A stretch of 8,162 bases of DNA, taken from assembly GCA_022709445.1 (NCBI GenBank), contig JAKLIU010000079.1:1-8162 (forward strand), given 5' to 3'. This DNA comes from Spirochaetota bacterium. Its GTDB lineage: Bacteria > Spirochaetota > Spirochaetia > Treponematales > UBA12059. This document shows, piece by piece, positions 1-5,582 of this stretch. The notes beneath the pieces were generated by a model, which was given only the letters and a program-made list of their open reading frames with translations, had not been told where the DNA came from and did no database searches. The position numbers were made by a program, and so were the translations under genes. Every line of letters begins with the position of its first letter. Position 1 is the stretch's first letter.

Positions 1-9
1 GGAGGGCCG

Positions 10-38
10 ATTATAGCGGGGAGGACCCGCGGCGGCAA
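10..38 (-). promoter_or_regulatory. Sigma-70-type promoter reading out of the left edge
   Basis: On the minus strand there is a -35 TTGCCG (plus positions 33-38), a 17-base spacer and a perfect -10 TATAAT (10-15). It lies 24 bases past the stop codon of the diguanylate cyclase gene and points out of the window. It therefore probably serves a gene starting at or just beyond the left edge, on the same strand. Only nine bases remain after the -10, so that gene may start almost at the transcription start, as seems true of other genes here. Confidence 0.55.
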
Positions 39-61
39 GCGACGCGGATGGCCGTCCCGGC

Positions 62-1084
62 TCAGTCCCCGCGCACGCGGTTCCGCCCCGCGGACTTGGC
101 GGCGTACAGGTAGGAATCGGCGCGCTTGAGCACGTCCAGCGGCTTCTCCCCGTGCCTGGCCACCACGGCCCCGGCGCTGAGCGTCATGATGGGCAGGCGC
201 TCCAGGCGCAGGGATTCCACCGCGGCGCGGGCGCGCTCGGCGAAGAGCCTGGCGGCTCGCGGATCCTTGCTGCGCAGGGCCACCGCGAACTCCTCGCCGC
301 CCACCCTGCCGAAAGCGTCGCCCTGCCGCAGGAGGGAGCGCAGCGCGCCGCCGACGGCAGCCAGCACGCGGTCGCCCGCGTCGTGGCCGTACGAATCGTT
401 GATGCGCTTGAAGCGGTCGAGGTCGAACATGACCACTCCCACGTGCTCGTCGCGGCCCACCGTCTCGATGAAGACGGACAGCCGTTCCATGAAGCGGTTC
501 TTCCTGAGCCCGCCGGTCATGGTGTCGAAGGCCGCCTCCACCTCCACCCTGTCCTTGACCAGCACCTTGGACACCACGACCGACAGCCCGGCGAAGACCA
601 CGCCGGCGGCCATGAACAGGAGCCCCCACACGAACAGCCCCCGCTTCGACCGCGCCGAAGCCTCCAGGGCGGACACCAGGTCGTTGGACAGGTCCCAGGC
701 GTCCTCGCTGGCCCTCACCAGGGCGGCGCGCGCCTGCACGTCCCCGCCCCGTACGTCCACCATCGCGCCCCGGAGCCTGGCCATGGCGGCGGCGAGCGGC
801 TCGTAGCCGGCGTCCAGGCGTCCCCCGGCGTCGGCCTTGAGCGATTCCAGCGTGCCGAGCGCCACGTCCAGCGAGTCCATGGAAGGGATGCCCGCCAGTT
901 CCAGCTTGGCCGCCCGCTGGATGCCGCCGCGCACCAGGCCCGCCCGGTTCACGAAGGCCGCGTCGCCCGAGGTACGCGCCACGGCCGTTCCCGCGACGCC
1001 CAGGCCCAGGGCCGTCAGGCAGAAGGACGCCACCAGGAGGGGTATGAGGATCTGCGATGGTTTCTCCGCGAATCTGCTGATCAT
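62..1084 (-). CDS. Membrane-anchored diguanylate cyclase (GGDEF domain)
   Basis: 340-residue protein predicted to condense two GTP into cyclic di-GMP at the inner membrane. Residues 11-35 form a first membrane helix. About 36-147 form a helical periplasmic region with an N-x-A-G-x-x-R-x-x-x-Q-R motif (46-57), resembling PilJ-like sensor domains. Residues 149-174 form a second membrane helix, and about 182-338 the GGDEF domain. The domain shows FDLDRFKRIND (220-230, metal and substrate binding), the intact active-site motif GGEEF (262-266), and an RQGD (253-256) placed exactly five residues before it. That is the canonical RxxD inhibitory site, so the enzyme is probably active and product-inhibited. 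The ATG at 1084 has no Shine-Dalgarno. It was chosen because the first membrane helix begins just after it and a -10 lies 10 bases upstream. The open frame continues far upstream only as an antisense shadow of the transporter. The periplasmic ligand is unknown. Confidence 0.93.
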   Translation of the reverse strand: MISRFAEKPSQILIPLLVASFCLTALGLGVAGTAVARTSGDAAFVNRAGLVRGGIQRAAKLELAGIPSMDSLDVALGTLESLKADAGGRLDAGYEPLAAAMARLRGAMVDVRGGDVQARAALVRASEDAWDLSNDLVSALEASARSKRGLFVWGLLFMAAGVVFAGLSVVVSKVLVKDRVEVEAAFDTMTGGLRKNRFMERLSVFIETVGRDEHVGVVMFDLDRFKRINDSYGHDAGDRVLAAVGGALRSLLRQGDAFGRVGGEEFAVALRSKDPRAARLFAERARAAVESLRLERLPIMTLSAGAVVARHGEKPLDVLKRADSYLYAAKSAGRNRVRGD

Positions 1085-1094
1085 TTGCCATAGG

Positions 1095-1123
1095 AATGTA
1101 ATGCATCGGCGCGTCGCGTGCAA
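1095..1123 (-). promoter_or_regulatory. Probable promoter of the diguanylate cyclase gene
   Basis: Minus-strand TTGCAC (plus 1118-1123), 17-base spacer, TACATT (1095-1100). It fills the 47-base gap after the transporter stop codon. The -10 ends 10 bases before the ATG, so the transcript would carry only about 3-4 leader bases. The -35 matches consensus at only 3 of 6 positions, but the 17-base spacing and the position fit the other promoters in the window. Confidence 0.35.
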
Positions 1124-1131
1124 AGAGTGTC

Positions 1132-2040
1132 TCAGCTTTCCGCGATCGGACCGTCGCCCGCGGGGCCGGCGCCTGCCGCCCGGGCCCTGCCGCGTCCCGG
1201 CCTCCCGTCGATCCAGAGCCCGGAAATGATCAGGGCCGCGCCGAAGAAGAAGGCCGCCGTCAGGCGCTCGCCTATGAGGGCACCCATGCCCACGGCGAAC
1301 ACGGTCTCCAGGTAGAAGATCCGGCTGCCCCGGGCGGCGCTCACGTACTTGTACCCCCAGGTCATCAGGACCTGGGCGCCGAAGACCAGGAGTCCCAGCC
1401 CGGCCACCAGGGCCAGCGAGCCGGCGGATGCGTCGACCGGCTTCCCGATGGACAGGAGCGCCGCCACCGGCAGGCCGAACAGGCAGGGCGACAGGTACAG
1501 GGTGAATGGATCCTCGGTCAGCCTGGCCCGTTTCAGGTGGTTGATGGCCAATCCGGCGAACACCGAGGAAAGGATGGCCAGGGCGTCGCCCAGGATGGAG
1601 TAGCCGCTGCCGTCGTTGAGTACCAGCACGCTTCCCGCGGTGCACAGGGCCAGGGCGGCGGGGGCCGACCCGGACTGCCGCTCCCCGAAGAACAGCCGCC
1701 CGAACAGGGCCACGAAAACAGGATAGGTGTTCCCCAGCATGGAAGCCCGGCCGCCCCCGGTCATGGCAATCGACACGTACAGGAGCGTCATGGAGGCGGC
1801 GCCGTACAGCCCGCGGAGCAGCCAGTCCCTGCGGTTGGTCACGCGGACGCCCCTGCGCAGGGAAGCCAGGACCGCCAGGGCGGCCAGGGCGCCGACCAGG
1901 AAGCGCAGCGCGGAGATGAAGAAGGTGGAGCTGGAACCGGAGGCGAGTTTGACCAGCGTGGTGGTCAGGGCAAAGAGCAGCGCGGCCGCCAACAGCGCCA
2001 GGTAGCCGGTTCCCCCGTTTTTCGCGATGCCGGTGGTCAT
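1132..2040 (-). CDS. EamA/DMT-superfamily membrane transporter
   Basis: 302-residue polytopic membrane protein of the drug/metabolite transporter superfamily (EamA type; RhaT/YdcZ-like architecture). It has about ten hydrophobic helices in two homologous five-helix halves. The first helix starts near residue 12 (GYLALLAAALLFAL). The first half ends around LFFGERQSGS, which matches the family's typical FxEr turn after helix 4, and the second half has the matching LIGERLTAAFF. Members export or import small metabolites such as amino acids, nucleosides or drugs, and the substrate cannot be read from sequence. The arginine- and glycine-rich tail (about 275-302) is cytoplasmic and poorly conserved in type. 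I chose the ATG at 2040 over the in-frame ATG at 2049, because a TACAAT -10 overlaps the 2049 codon and would make it upstream of the transcription start. The diguanylate cyclase gene follows on the same strand after 47 bases; readthrough between them is possible. Confidence 0.88.
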   Translation of the reverse strand: MTTGIAKNGGTGYLALLAAALLFALTTTLVKLASGSSSTFFISALRFLVGALAALAVLASLRRGVRVTNRRDWLLRGLYGAASMTLLYVSIAMTGGGRASMLGNTYPVFVALFGRLFFGERQSGSAPAALALCTAGSVLVLNDGSGYSILGDALAILSSVFAGLAINHLKRARLTEDPFTLYLSPCLFGLPVAALLSIGKPVDASAGSLALVAGLGLLVFGAQVLMTWGYKYVSAARGSRIFYLETVFAVGMGALIGERLTAAFFFGAALIISGLWIDGRPGRGRARAAGAGPAGDGPIAES

Positions 2041-2047
2041 GGCCGGC

Positions 2048-2076
2048 ATTGTAGCCGCGCGACGGGGGAACGGCTA
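2048..2076 (-). promoter_or_regulatory. Probable promoter of the EamA transporter gene
   Basis: Minus-strand -10 TACAAT (plus 2048-2053, 5 of 6 consensus) with a weak -35 TAGCCG (2071-2076) at 17-base spacing. Exactly seven bases separate the -10 from the ATG at 2040, so the predicted mRNA begins at or next to the start codon (leaderless). No purine-rich Shine-Dalgarno precedes either candidate ATG. Confidence 0.45.
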
Positions 2077-2087
2077 GCCTCGGCCCC

Positions 2088-2120
2088 CCAGCGGAGCGCT
2101 GGCGCCGGCCTCCGCGAGGC
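2088..2120. promoter_or_regulatory. Inverted repeats in the transporter/hemerythrin divergent promoter region
   Basis: Two short perfect inverted repeats lie next to each other. CCAGCG (2088-2093) pairs with CGCTGG (2097-2102) across a 3-base gap, and GCCTC (2108-2112) pairs with GAGGC (2116-2120) across 3 bases. The first overlaps the hemerythrin -35 and the second lies in its spacer, so they could be operator half-sites. Short palindromes are common by chance in DNA this GC-rich, so this is only a candidate. Confidence 0.2.
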
Positions 2121-2127
2121 GTATACT
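2099..2127 (+). promoter_or_regulatory. Promoter of the hemerythrin gene
   Basis: -35 CTGGCG (2099-2104), 17-base spacer, -10 TATACT (2122-2127, 5 of 6). The expected start near 2134 leaves a leader of about 34 bases before the ATG at 2168. The leader carries a strong Shine-Dalgarno, GAGGAG (2155-2160), seven bases before the ATG. The -35 differs by one base from the TTGGCG of the next gene's promoter, suggesting the same sigma factor. Confidence 0.5.
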
Positions 2128-2167
2128 TGAGACAGGCCGCCCGGACGCGGCGGCGAGGAGCGGGAAC

Positions 2168-2575
2168 ATGCCGGAATTCAATGATGTGTGGACGGACAAG
2201 ATGCTCACGGGCGTGGAACACATCGACGCTCACCACAGGCACCTGGTCAAGCTGCTGGTCGACGCGTGCAACGCCTCGGAGGCGGGCAGCCCCCCGGGCG
2301 CGGCCAGGGAGATCCTCTCCGAGCTGGTCAGCTACACGAAGTACCATTTCGCCGCGGAAGAGCGGCTCATGATGGAGATCAAGTACCCCCGCCTCAAGGA
2401 ACAGCGCGAGGCCCACCGGTGGTTCACCGAGGAGCTGAACGGCCACTTCCTGACCATCTCCGGCAAGGACGGGATGCTCGCGGCCCAGGTGTTCGTGTTC
2501 CTGCGCGAGTGGTACGCCGAGCACATACTCAAGCACGACATCGACATAGGCATTTTCATGCGTTCCGATTCATGA
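2168..2575 (+). CDS. Single-domain bacteriohemerythrin
   Basis: 135-residue cytoplasmic protein of the hemerythrin family, a four-helix bundle that binds O2 (or senses O2/redox or NO) at a non-haem di-iron centre. It is close to the usual family length. The N-terminus F-x-x-V-W-x(4)-L/M-x-T-G-V-E-x-I-D-x-x-H is typical and fixes the start, as does GAGGAG seven bases before the ATG. Visible ligands are H23 (in IDAHHRHL), H60 and E64 (HFAAEE), H83 (AHRWF), H119 and D124 (HILKHD). The histidine normally four residues before H83 (H-x3-H after the YP turn) is glutamine here (Q79), so six of seven canonical ligands are present. This could shift O2 affinity or favour sensing over storage. No membrane or output domain is fused. 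The adenylate cyclase gene starts 70 bases downstream on the same strand behind its own promoter, so a functional link is possible but unproven. Confidence 0.93.
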   Translation: MPEFNDVWTDKMLTGVEHIDAHHRHLVKLLVDACNASEAGSPPGAAREILSELVSYTKYHFAAEERLMMEIKYPRLKEQREAHRWFTEELNGHFLTISGKDGMLAAQVFVFLREWYAEHILKHDIDIGIFMRSDS

Positions 2576-2581
2576 ACGCCG

Positions 2582-2610
2582 TTGGCGGTGACCACGGAGC
2601 GCGATATACT
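2582..2610 (+). promoter_or_regulatory. Promoter of the CHASE2 adenylate cyclase gene
   Basis: -35 TTGGCG (2582-2587), 17-base spacer, -10 TATACT (2605-2610). This is one of the best promoter matches in the window. The transcription start should fall near 2617, giving a leader of about 29 bases that contains AGGAG (2634-2638), seven bases before the ATG. It begins seven bases after the hemerythrin stop codon, so the cyclase can be transcribed on its own even if hemerythrin transcripts read through. Confidence 0.65.
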
Positions 2611-2645
2611 GTTCACGTCCATAGCCAGGGAACAGGAGCCCATCC

Positions 2646-5369
2646 ATGACCATCCGACGCAGGCACGCGGCCATAGCATTCGGTTCGGCGGCCGTCTTCT
2701 CGCTCTTGCAGCTCGTCCCGGCCTTCCGCTCCGCGGAGCTGGCCGTCTACGACGCCTTCCTCCACCTCAGGCCGGAGCGCGAACGCGTGAACAGCCTGCT
2801 CTTGCTGGACGTGGACGACCGCGCCGTCGCCCAGGCCGGCGAGTGGCCCTGGCCGAGGTCCGTGATGGCCGAGGGCCTCCTCAGGCTGAAGGAATTCGGG
2901 GCGGCGGCCGCGGTCTTCGATATCGAGTACATCGAGACCAGCCCCAAGGGCGTCAATTCCACCTACCTGCGGAGCGGCCTGCCGCAGGATTTCCAGCGGA
3001 CCTTCGGCGACCTGGCTTCCAACATGACCGAGCTCCTGGGCGCCATCGCCGGCGGGCAGATGTCCGCCGACGACGTCGACTACTACCTGCAGGAGATAGG
3101 CGGATACATCAAGGACGAGCAGGGCAGCCTCCTCGGCAAGACCCTCGACCTGGTGCGGGACAACGACGAGTTCCTCGGGCAGGCGGCGCGGCTCTACGGC
3201 AAGGTGTGGGGAACCGTCAACATGCAGAAGTCCCCCCTGGAAACCATGGACGACGCGACCAGGAAGCGCATCGCCGAGCGCTTCTCGCACTACCTCAAGG
3301 CCGACGGGAACTGGGCCGACGGCCCGTACGTGGACGTGCTCGCTCCCATCCCGCCGGTGCGGGAGGCGCTGCGCGGCGCCGGCTTCACCAACGTGCACAT
3401 CGACGAGGACGGAGTGCGGCGACGCATCGAGCTGGTGCGCGAAGTGGACGGCAAGTGGTACTACCAGCTGATCTTCTCGCCGGTCATGGAGGCCCTGGGC
3501 TACCCCGCCCTGAGGCTCGCCGGCCGCAGCCTCCGGTTGAGCGGCGCCAGGATGCCCGACGGCAGCGTCGCGGATTTCTCCATTCCCCTGGACCCGGAAG
3601 GCCGCATGTTCATCGACTGGCCCAAGACCGAGTACCGGGACAGCTACGAGCACTTCTCCTTCGCCACCCTGACGGCCCTGGAGGACGAGGAGGCCAGGCT
3701 GGACGAAATCATGTTCACCCTGGAAGCCATGGACACCTGGGCGCTCCTGGACCGGGGCGTCGCCCTGGGCGAGGAGCGGCAAGCCCTCCTCTCGGCGATG
3801 GAGGCCATCGACCGGGCCGCGGCCTCCTACCGGACCGCGCTCCAGGACGCCGACGAGGCAGCCTTCACCGATTACCTGGACGCCCGGGCCGAGCTGCGCG
3901 GACTCGCCGCCGGGTTCCTCGCCCTCGGCCCGGTGGAGCGCCTGGGAGCCGCCCTCTCGGAGGCCGCGGAAGCGCACCCCGAGCTCGCGTCGTACCTGGA
4001 GGAAGAGGGGCAGCGAGCGGCGGCCCTGGCGGCCGAGCTGTCCACCTCCCTCGGTCGCATCGACACGTTCAGGGAAGACTCGGCCAAGGCGCTCGCCGGC
4101 AAGACCTGCATCATCGGCTGGGTGGGCACGGGCACCACGGATATCGGCGTCAATCCCTTCGACGGCGAGTACATCAACGTGGGCACGCACGCCGCCGTGG
4201 CTGACACCATCCTGTCCCGCAGCTTCATACGGTACATGGACCCGTGGGCCGGCGTCCTCCTGGCCCTGGTCATGGTACCCCTCCTGGTGCTGGTCATGGG
4301 CCGGTTCAAGGTGGGCGCGCGCGCTGCCTTCGGATTCGGCGGTACCGTCGCCACGCTGGGTGGCTCCTTCGCCCTGTTCGCGACCACCGGCGTGTTCATC
4401 GGCCCGCTGTCGGCCACCCTCGGGTCGCTGGTGGGCGTCATCATCAGGGAGGTGATCGACTTCATGGGCGCCGAGAACGAGAAGCGCTTCCTGCGCAAGG
4501 CGTTCAACACCTACCTGTCGGGCGAGGTGGTGGAGCAGATCGTGGCCGATCCCTCCAAGCTCAAGCTGGGCGGCGACAAGCGCATGATGACCGCGCTGTT
4601 CACGGACATCAGGGGATTCTCCACCATATCCGAGCAGCTGACCCCGGAAGCCCTGGTGGCCCTCCTCAACCGCTACCTGTCGGGCATGAGCGACATCATC
4701 CTCGACGAGAAGGGAACCATCGACAAGTACGAGGGCGACGCGATCATCGCGTTCTTCGGGGCTCCCCTGGACCTGCCCGACCATGCCATGCGGGCGTGCC
4801 GCTCGGCCATCCTGATGAAGCGCCTGGAACGCGAGATGAACGTCCAGTACCTGGCCGAGGGCCTGACCCCCAGCCCGCTGGCCACGCGCATCGGCGTGAA
4901 CACCGGGGACATGGTCGTTGGCAACATGGGCACCGAGCGCAAGATGAACTACACCATCATGGGCAACGCGGTGAACCTGGCCGCGCGGCTCGAGGGCGTC
5001 AACAAGCAGTACGGGAGCTGGATCCTGGCCTCGCAGGCGACGCTCTCCGCCGCCGGTCCCGGTCTCCTGGCACGGCGCATGGACCGCGTTCGCGTGGTGG
5101 GCATCAACGAGCCGGTGCAGCTCTACGAGATCCTGGACCTCGAGGCGGAAGCCGACGGGGAGACCAAGGCGGTGGTCGAAGCCTTCCACAAAGGCATGGA
5201 CGCCTTCGAGGCCAAGGAGTGGTCGGAGGCCAGGCGCCTGTTCAAGGCGGCGCTCCAGATCAGGGAGACCGACGGGCCGTCGGAGAAGTACCTGGAACGC
5301 TGCGAGAAGTTCCTCAAGACACCGCCGGTGGCGAGCTGGGACGGGGTGTTCAGCTTGACCGAAAAATGA
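2646..5369 (+). CDS. CHASE2-domain class III adenylate cyclase
   Basis: 907-residue inner-membrane receptor predicted to make cAMP from ATP. Order: membrane helix (about 8-25); periplasmic CHASE2 sensor (about 28-530); three membrane helices (about 535-551, 560-580, 583-600), the usual CHASE2 arrangement; a short linker; class III cyclase domain (about 640-830); and a TPR-like helical tail (about 840-890) ending WDGVFSLTEK. Catalytic residues are complete: D654 (FTDIRGFS) and D698 (KYEGD) bind metal, K694 and T770 (NYTIMGN) fit adenine recognition, and N777 and R781 (VNLAAR) stabilise the transition state. This argues for ATP rather than GTP. CHASE2 is enlarged: the core strand ending FSFATL (337-342) resumes at KTCIIGWVG (486 on) after about 140 mostly helical, Ala/Glu-rich residues, and another insert lies near 100-220. 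The start is fixed by AGGAG and by the first helix. The CHASE2 ligand is unknown; the hemerythrin gene lies just upstream. Confidence 0.95.
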   Translation: MTIRRRHAAIAFGSAAVFSLLQLVPAFRSAELAVYDAFLHLRPERERVNSLLLLDVDDRAVAQAGEWPWPRSVMAEGLLRLKEFGAAAAVFDIEYIETSPKGVNSTYLRSGLPQDFQRTFGDLASNMTELLGAIAGGQMSADDVDYYLQEIGGYIKDEQGSLLGKTLDLVRDNDEFLGQAARLYGKVWGTVNMQKSPLETMDDATRKRIAERFSHYLKADGNWADGPYVDVLAPIPPVREALRGAGFTNVHIDEDGVRRRIELVREVDGKWYYQLIFSPVMEALGYPALRLAGRSLRLSGARMPDGSVADFSIPLDPEGRMFIDWPKTEYRDSYEHFSFATLTALEDEEARLDEIMFTLEAMDTWALLDRGVALGEERQALLSAMEAIDRAAASYRTALQDADEAAFTDYLDARAELRGLAAGFLALGPVERLGAALSEAAEAHPELASYLEEEGQRAAALAAELSTSLGRIDTFREDSAKALAGKTCIIGWVGTGTTDIGVNPFDGEYINVGTHAAVADTILSRSFIRYMDPWAGVLLALVMVPLLVLVMGRFKVGARAAFGFGGTVATLGGSFALFATTGVFIGPLSATLGSLVGVIIREVIDFMGAENEKRFLRKAFNTYLSGEVVEQIVADPSKLKLGGDKRMMTALFTDIRGFSTISEQLTPEALVALLNRYLSGMSDIILDEKGTIDKYEGDAIIAFFGAPLDLPDHAMRACRSAILMKRLEREMNVQYLAEGLTPSPLATRIGVNTGDMVVGNMGTERKMNYTIMGNAVNLAARLEGVNKQYGSWILASQATLSAAGPGLLARRMDRVRVVGINEPVQLYEILDLEAEADGETKAVVEAFHKGMDAFEAKEWSEARRLFKAALQIRETDGPSEKYLERCEKFLKTPPVASWDGVFSLTEK

Positions 5370-5398
5370 CGATTGCGGACCCAGGGGCCGCAATCGTC
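5368..5398 (+). terminator. Hairpin at the cyclase stop codon, probable terminator
   Basis: A perfect 11-base-pair stem: 5368-5378 (G-ACGATTGCGG) pairs with 5388-5398, around a 9-base loop. It begins inside the TGA of the cyclase. The following bases (TTCGGGG) lack a proper T-run, so it is either a weak intrinsic terminator or an mRNA 3'-end stabiliser. It is symmetrical enough to act on convergent transcripts as well. Confidence 0.5.
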
Positions 5399-5407
5399 TT
5401 CGGGGTG

Positions 5408-5438
5408 CTTTTCGCGCCGGCTGTCGCGGCGCGAAAAG
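5408..5438. repeat. Perfect 11-bp inverted repeat in the convergent gap
   Basis: CTTTTCGCGCC (5408-5418) pairs perfectly with GGCGCGAAAAG (5428-5438) around a 9-base loop. The stem has T-rich then A-rich outer ends, the reverse of an intrinsic terminator with its A-tract before and T-tract after the stem. It therefore does not look like a standard terminator on either strand. It could be a protein-binding palindrome, or part of a composite hairpin cluster that insulates the two convergent genes. Confidence 0.6.
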
Positions 5439-5448
5439 TCCGGCGTTC

Positions 5449-5476
5449 AAGCCGACACGCCTCCGGCGTGCGGCTT
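5449..5476. terminator. Third hairpin of the convergent gap
   Basis: AAGCCG-A-CACGCC (5449-5461) pairs with GGCGTG-CGGCTT (5465-5476). This gives a 12-base-pair stem with one bulged A (5455) and a 3-base loop. Stem and tight loop resemble an intrinsic terminator, but no T-run follows on either strand beyond the stem's own terminal TT. It may act as a bidirectional stop for the cyclase and acyltransferase transcripts, together with the hairpin at 5368-5398. Confidence 0.4.
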
Positions 5477-5498
5477 AACTCGGGGGTGCGGGCTGGGG

Positions 5499-5578
5499 TG
5501 ACGCGCGCGGCCTGCGGCCGCGCGGCGCTCCGGGCAGGAGAGATGACGCGCGCGGCCGGGGCCGCGCGGCGCTCCGGG
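5499..5578. repeat. Tandem pair of 35/36-base palindromic repeats
   Basis: Copy 1 (5499-5534) and copy 2 (5544-5578) share the 14-base TGACGCGCGCGGCC at the left and an 18-base GCCGCGCGGCGCTCCGGG at the right. They differ only in the centre (TGCG versus GGG). Nine bases (CAGGAGAGA) separate them, for a 45-base period. Each copy contains a 9-base-pair palindrome, CGCGCGGCC/GGCCGCGCG, at 5504-5524 and 5549-5568. The second copy ends four bases before the acyltransferase stop codon. Location between convergent genes, size and palindromy are as in REP/BIME-like intergenic repeats. Whether the unit recurs elsewhere in the genome cannot be seen from here. Confidence 0.75.
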
Positions 5579-5582
5579 GGGG

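Noticed and set aside
2041..2049. ATG at 2049 as the transporter start
   Set aside because: The TACAAT -10 overlaps this codon, so it would sit upstream of the predicted transcription start. The ATG at 2040 keeps the whole first membrane helix. Only three residues are at stake and the call is not certain.
1085..2536. Upstream extension of the diguanylate cyclase frame (total 824 codons)
   Set aside because: This part runs through the transporter gene in another frame and antisense to hemerythrin, and is Arg/Gly/Pro-rich. The real protein starts at the ATG at 1084, just before its first membrane helix.
2582..4204. 540-codon plus-strand frame overlapping the cyclase, and a similar one at 4244-5590
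   Set aside because: These are out-of-frame shadows with low-complexity Arg/Gly/Pro composition, while the cyclase frame has full domain and active-site support.
2613..5450. 945-codon open frame on the minus strand opposite the adenylate cyclase
   Set aside because: It mirrors the cyclase codons and arises because GC-rich third positions suppress stop codons in the antisense frame. Its translation is rich in Arg, Gly, His and Val with no recognisable motif, and it has no credible start signal.
5370..5582. A small gene, CRISPR array or RNA gene in the convergent gap
   Set aside because: Only two repeat units are present, they are palindromic and separated by nine bases. No frame has a plausible start and no tRNA or other known RNA fold is evident; hairpins and repeats explain the content.
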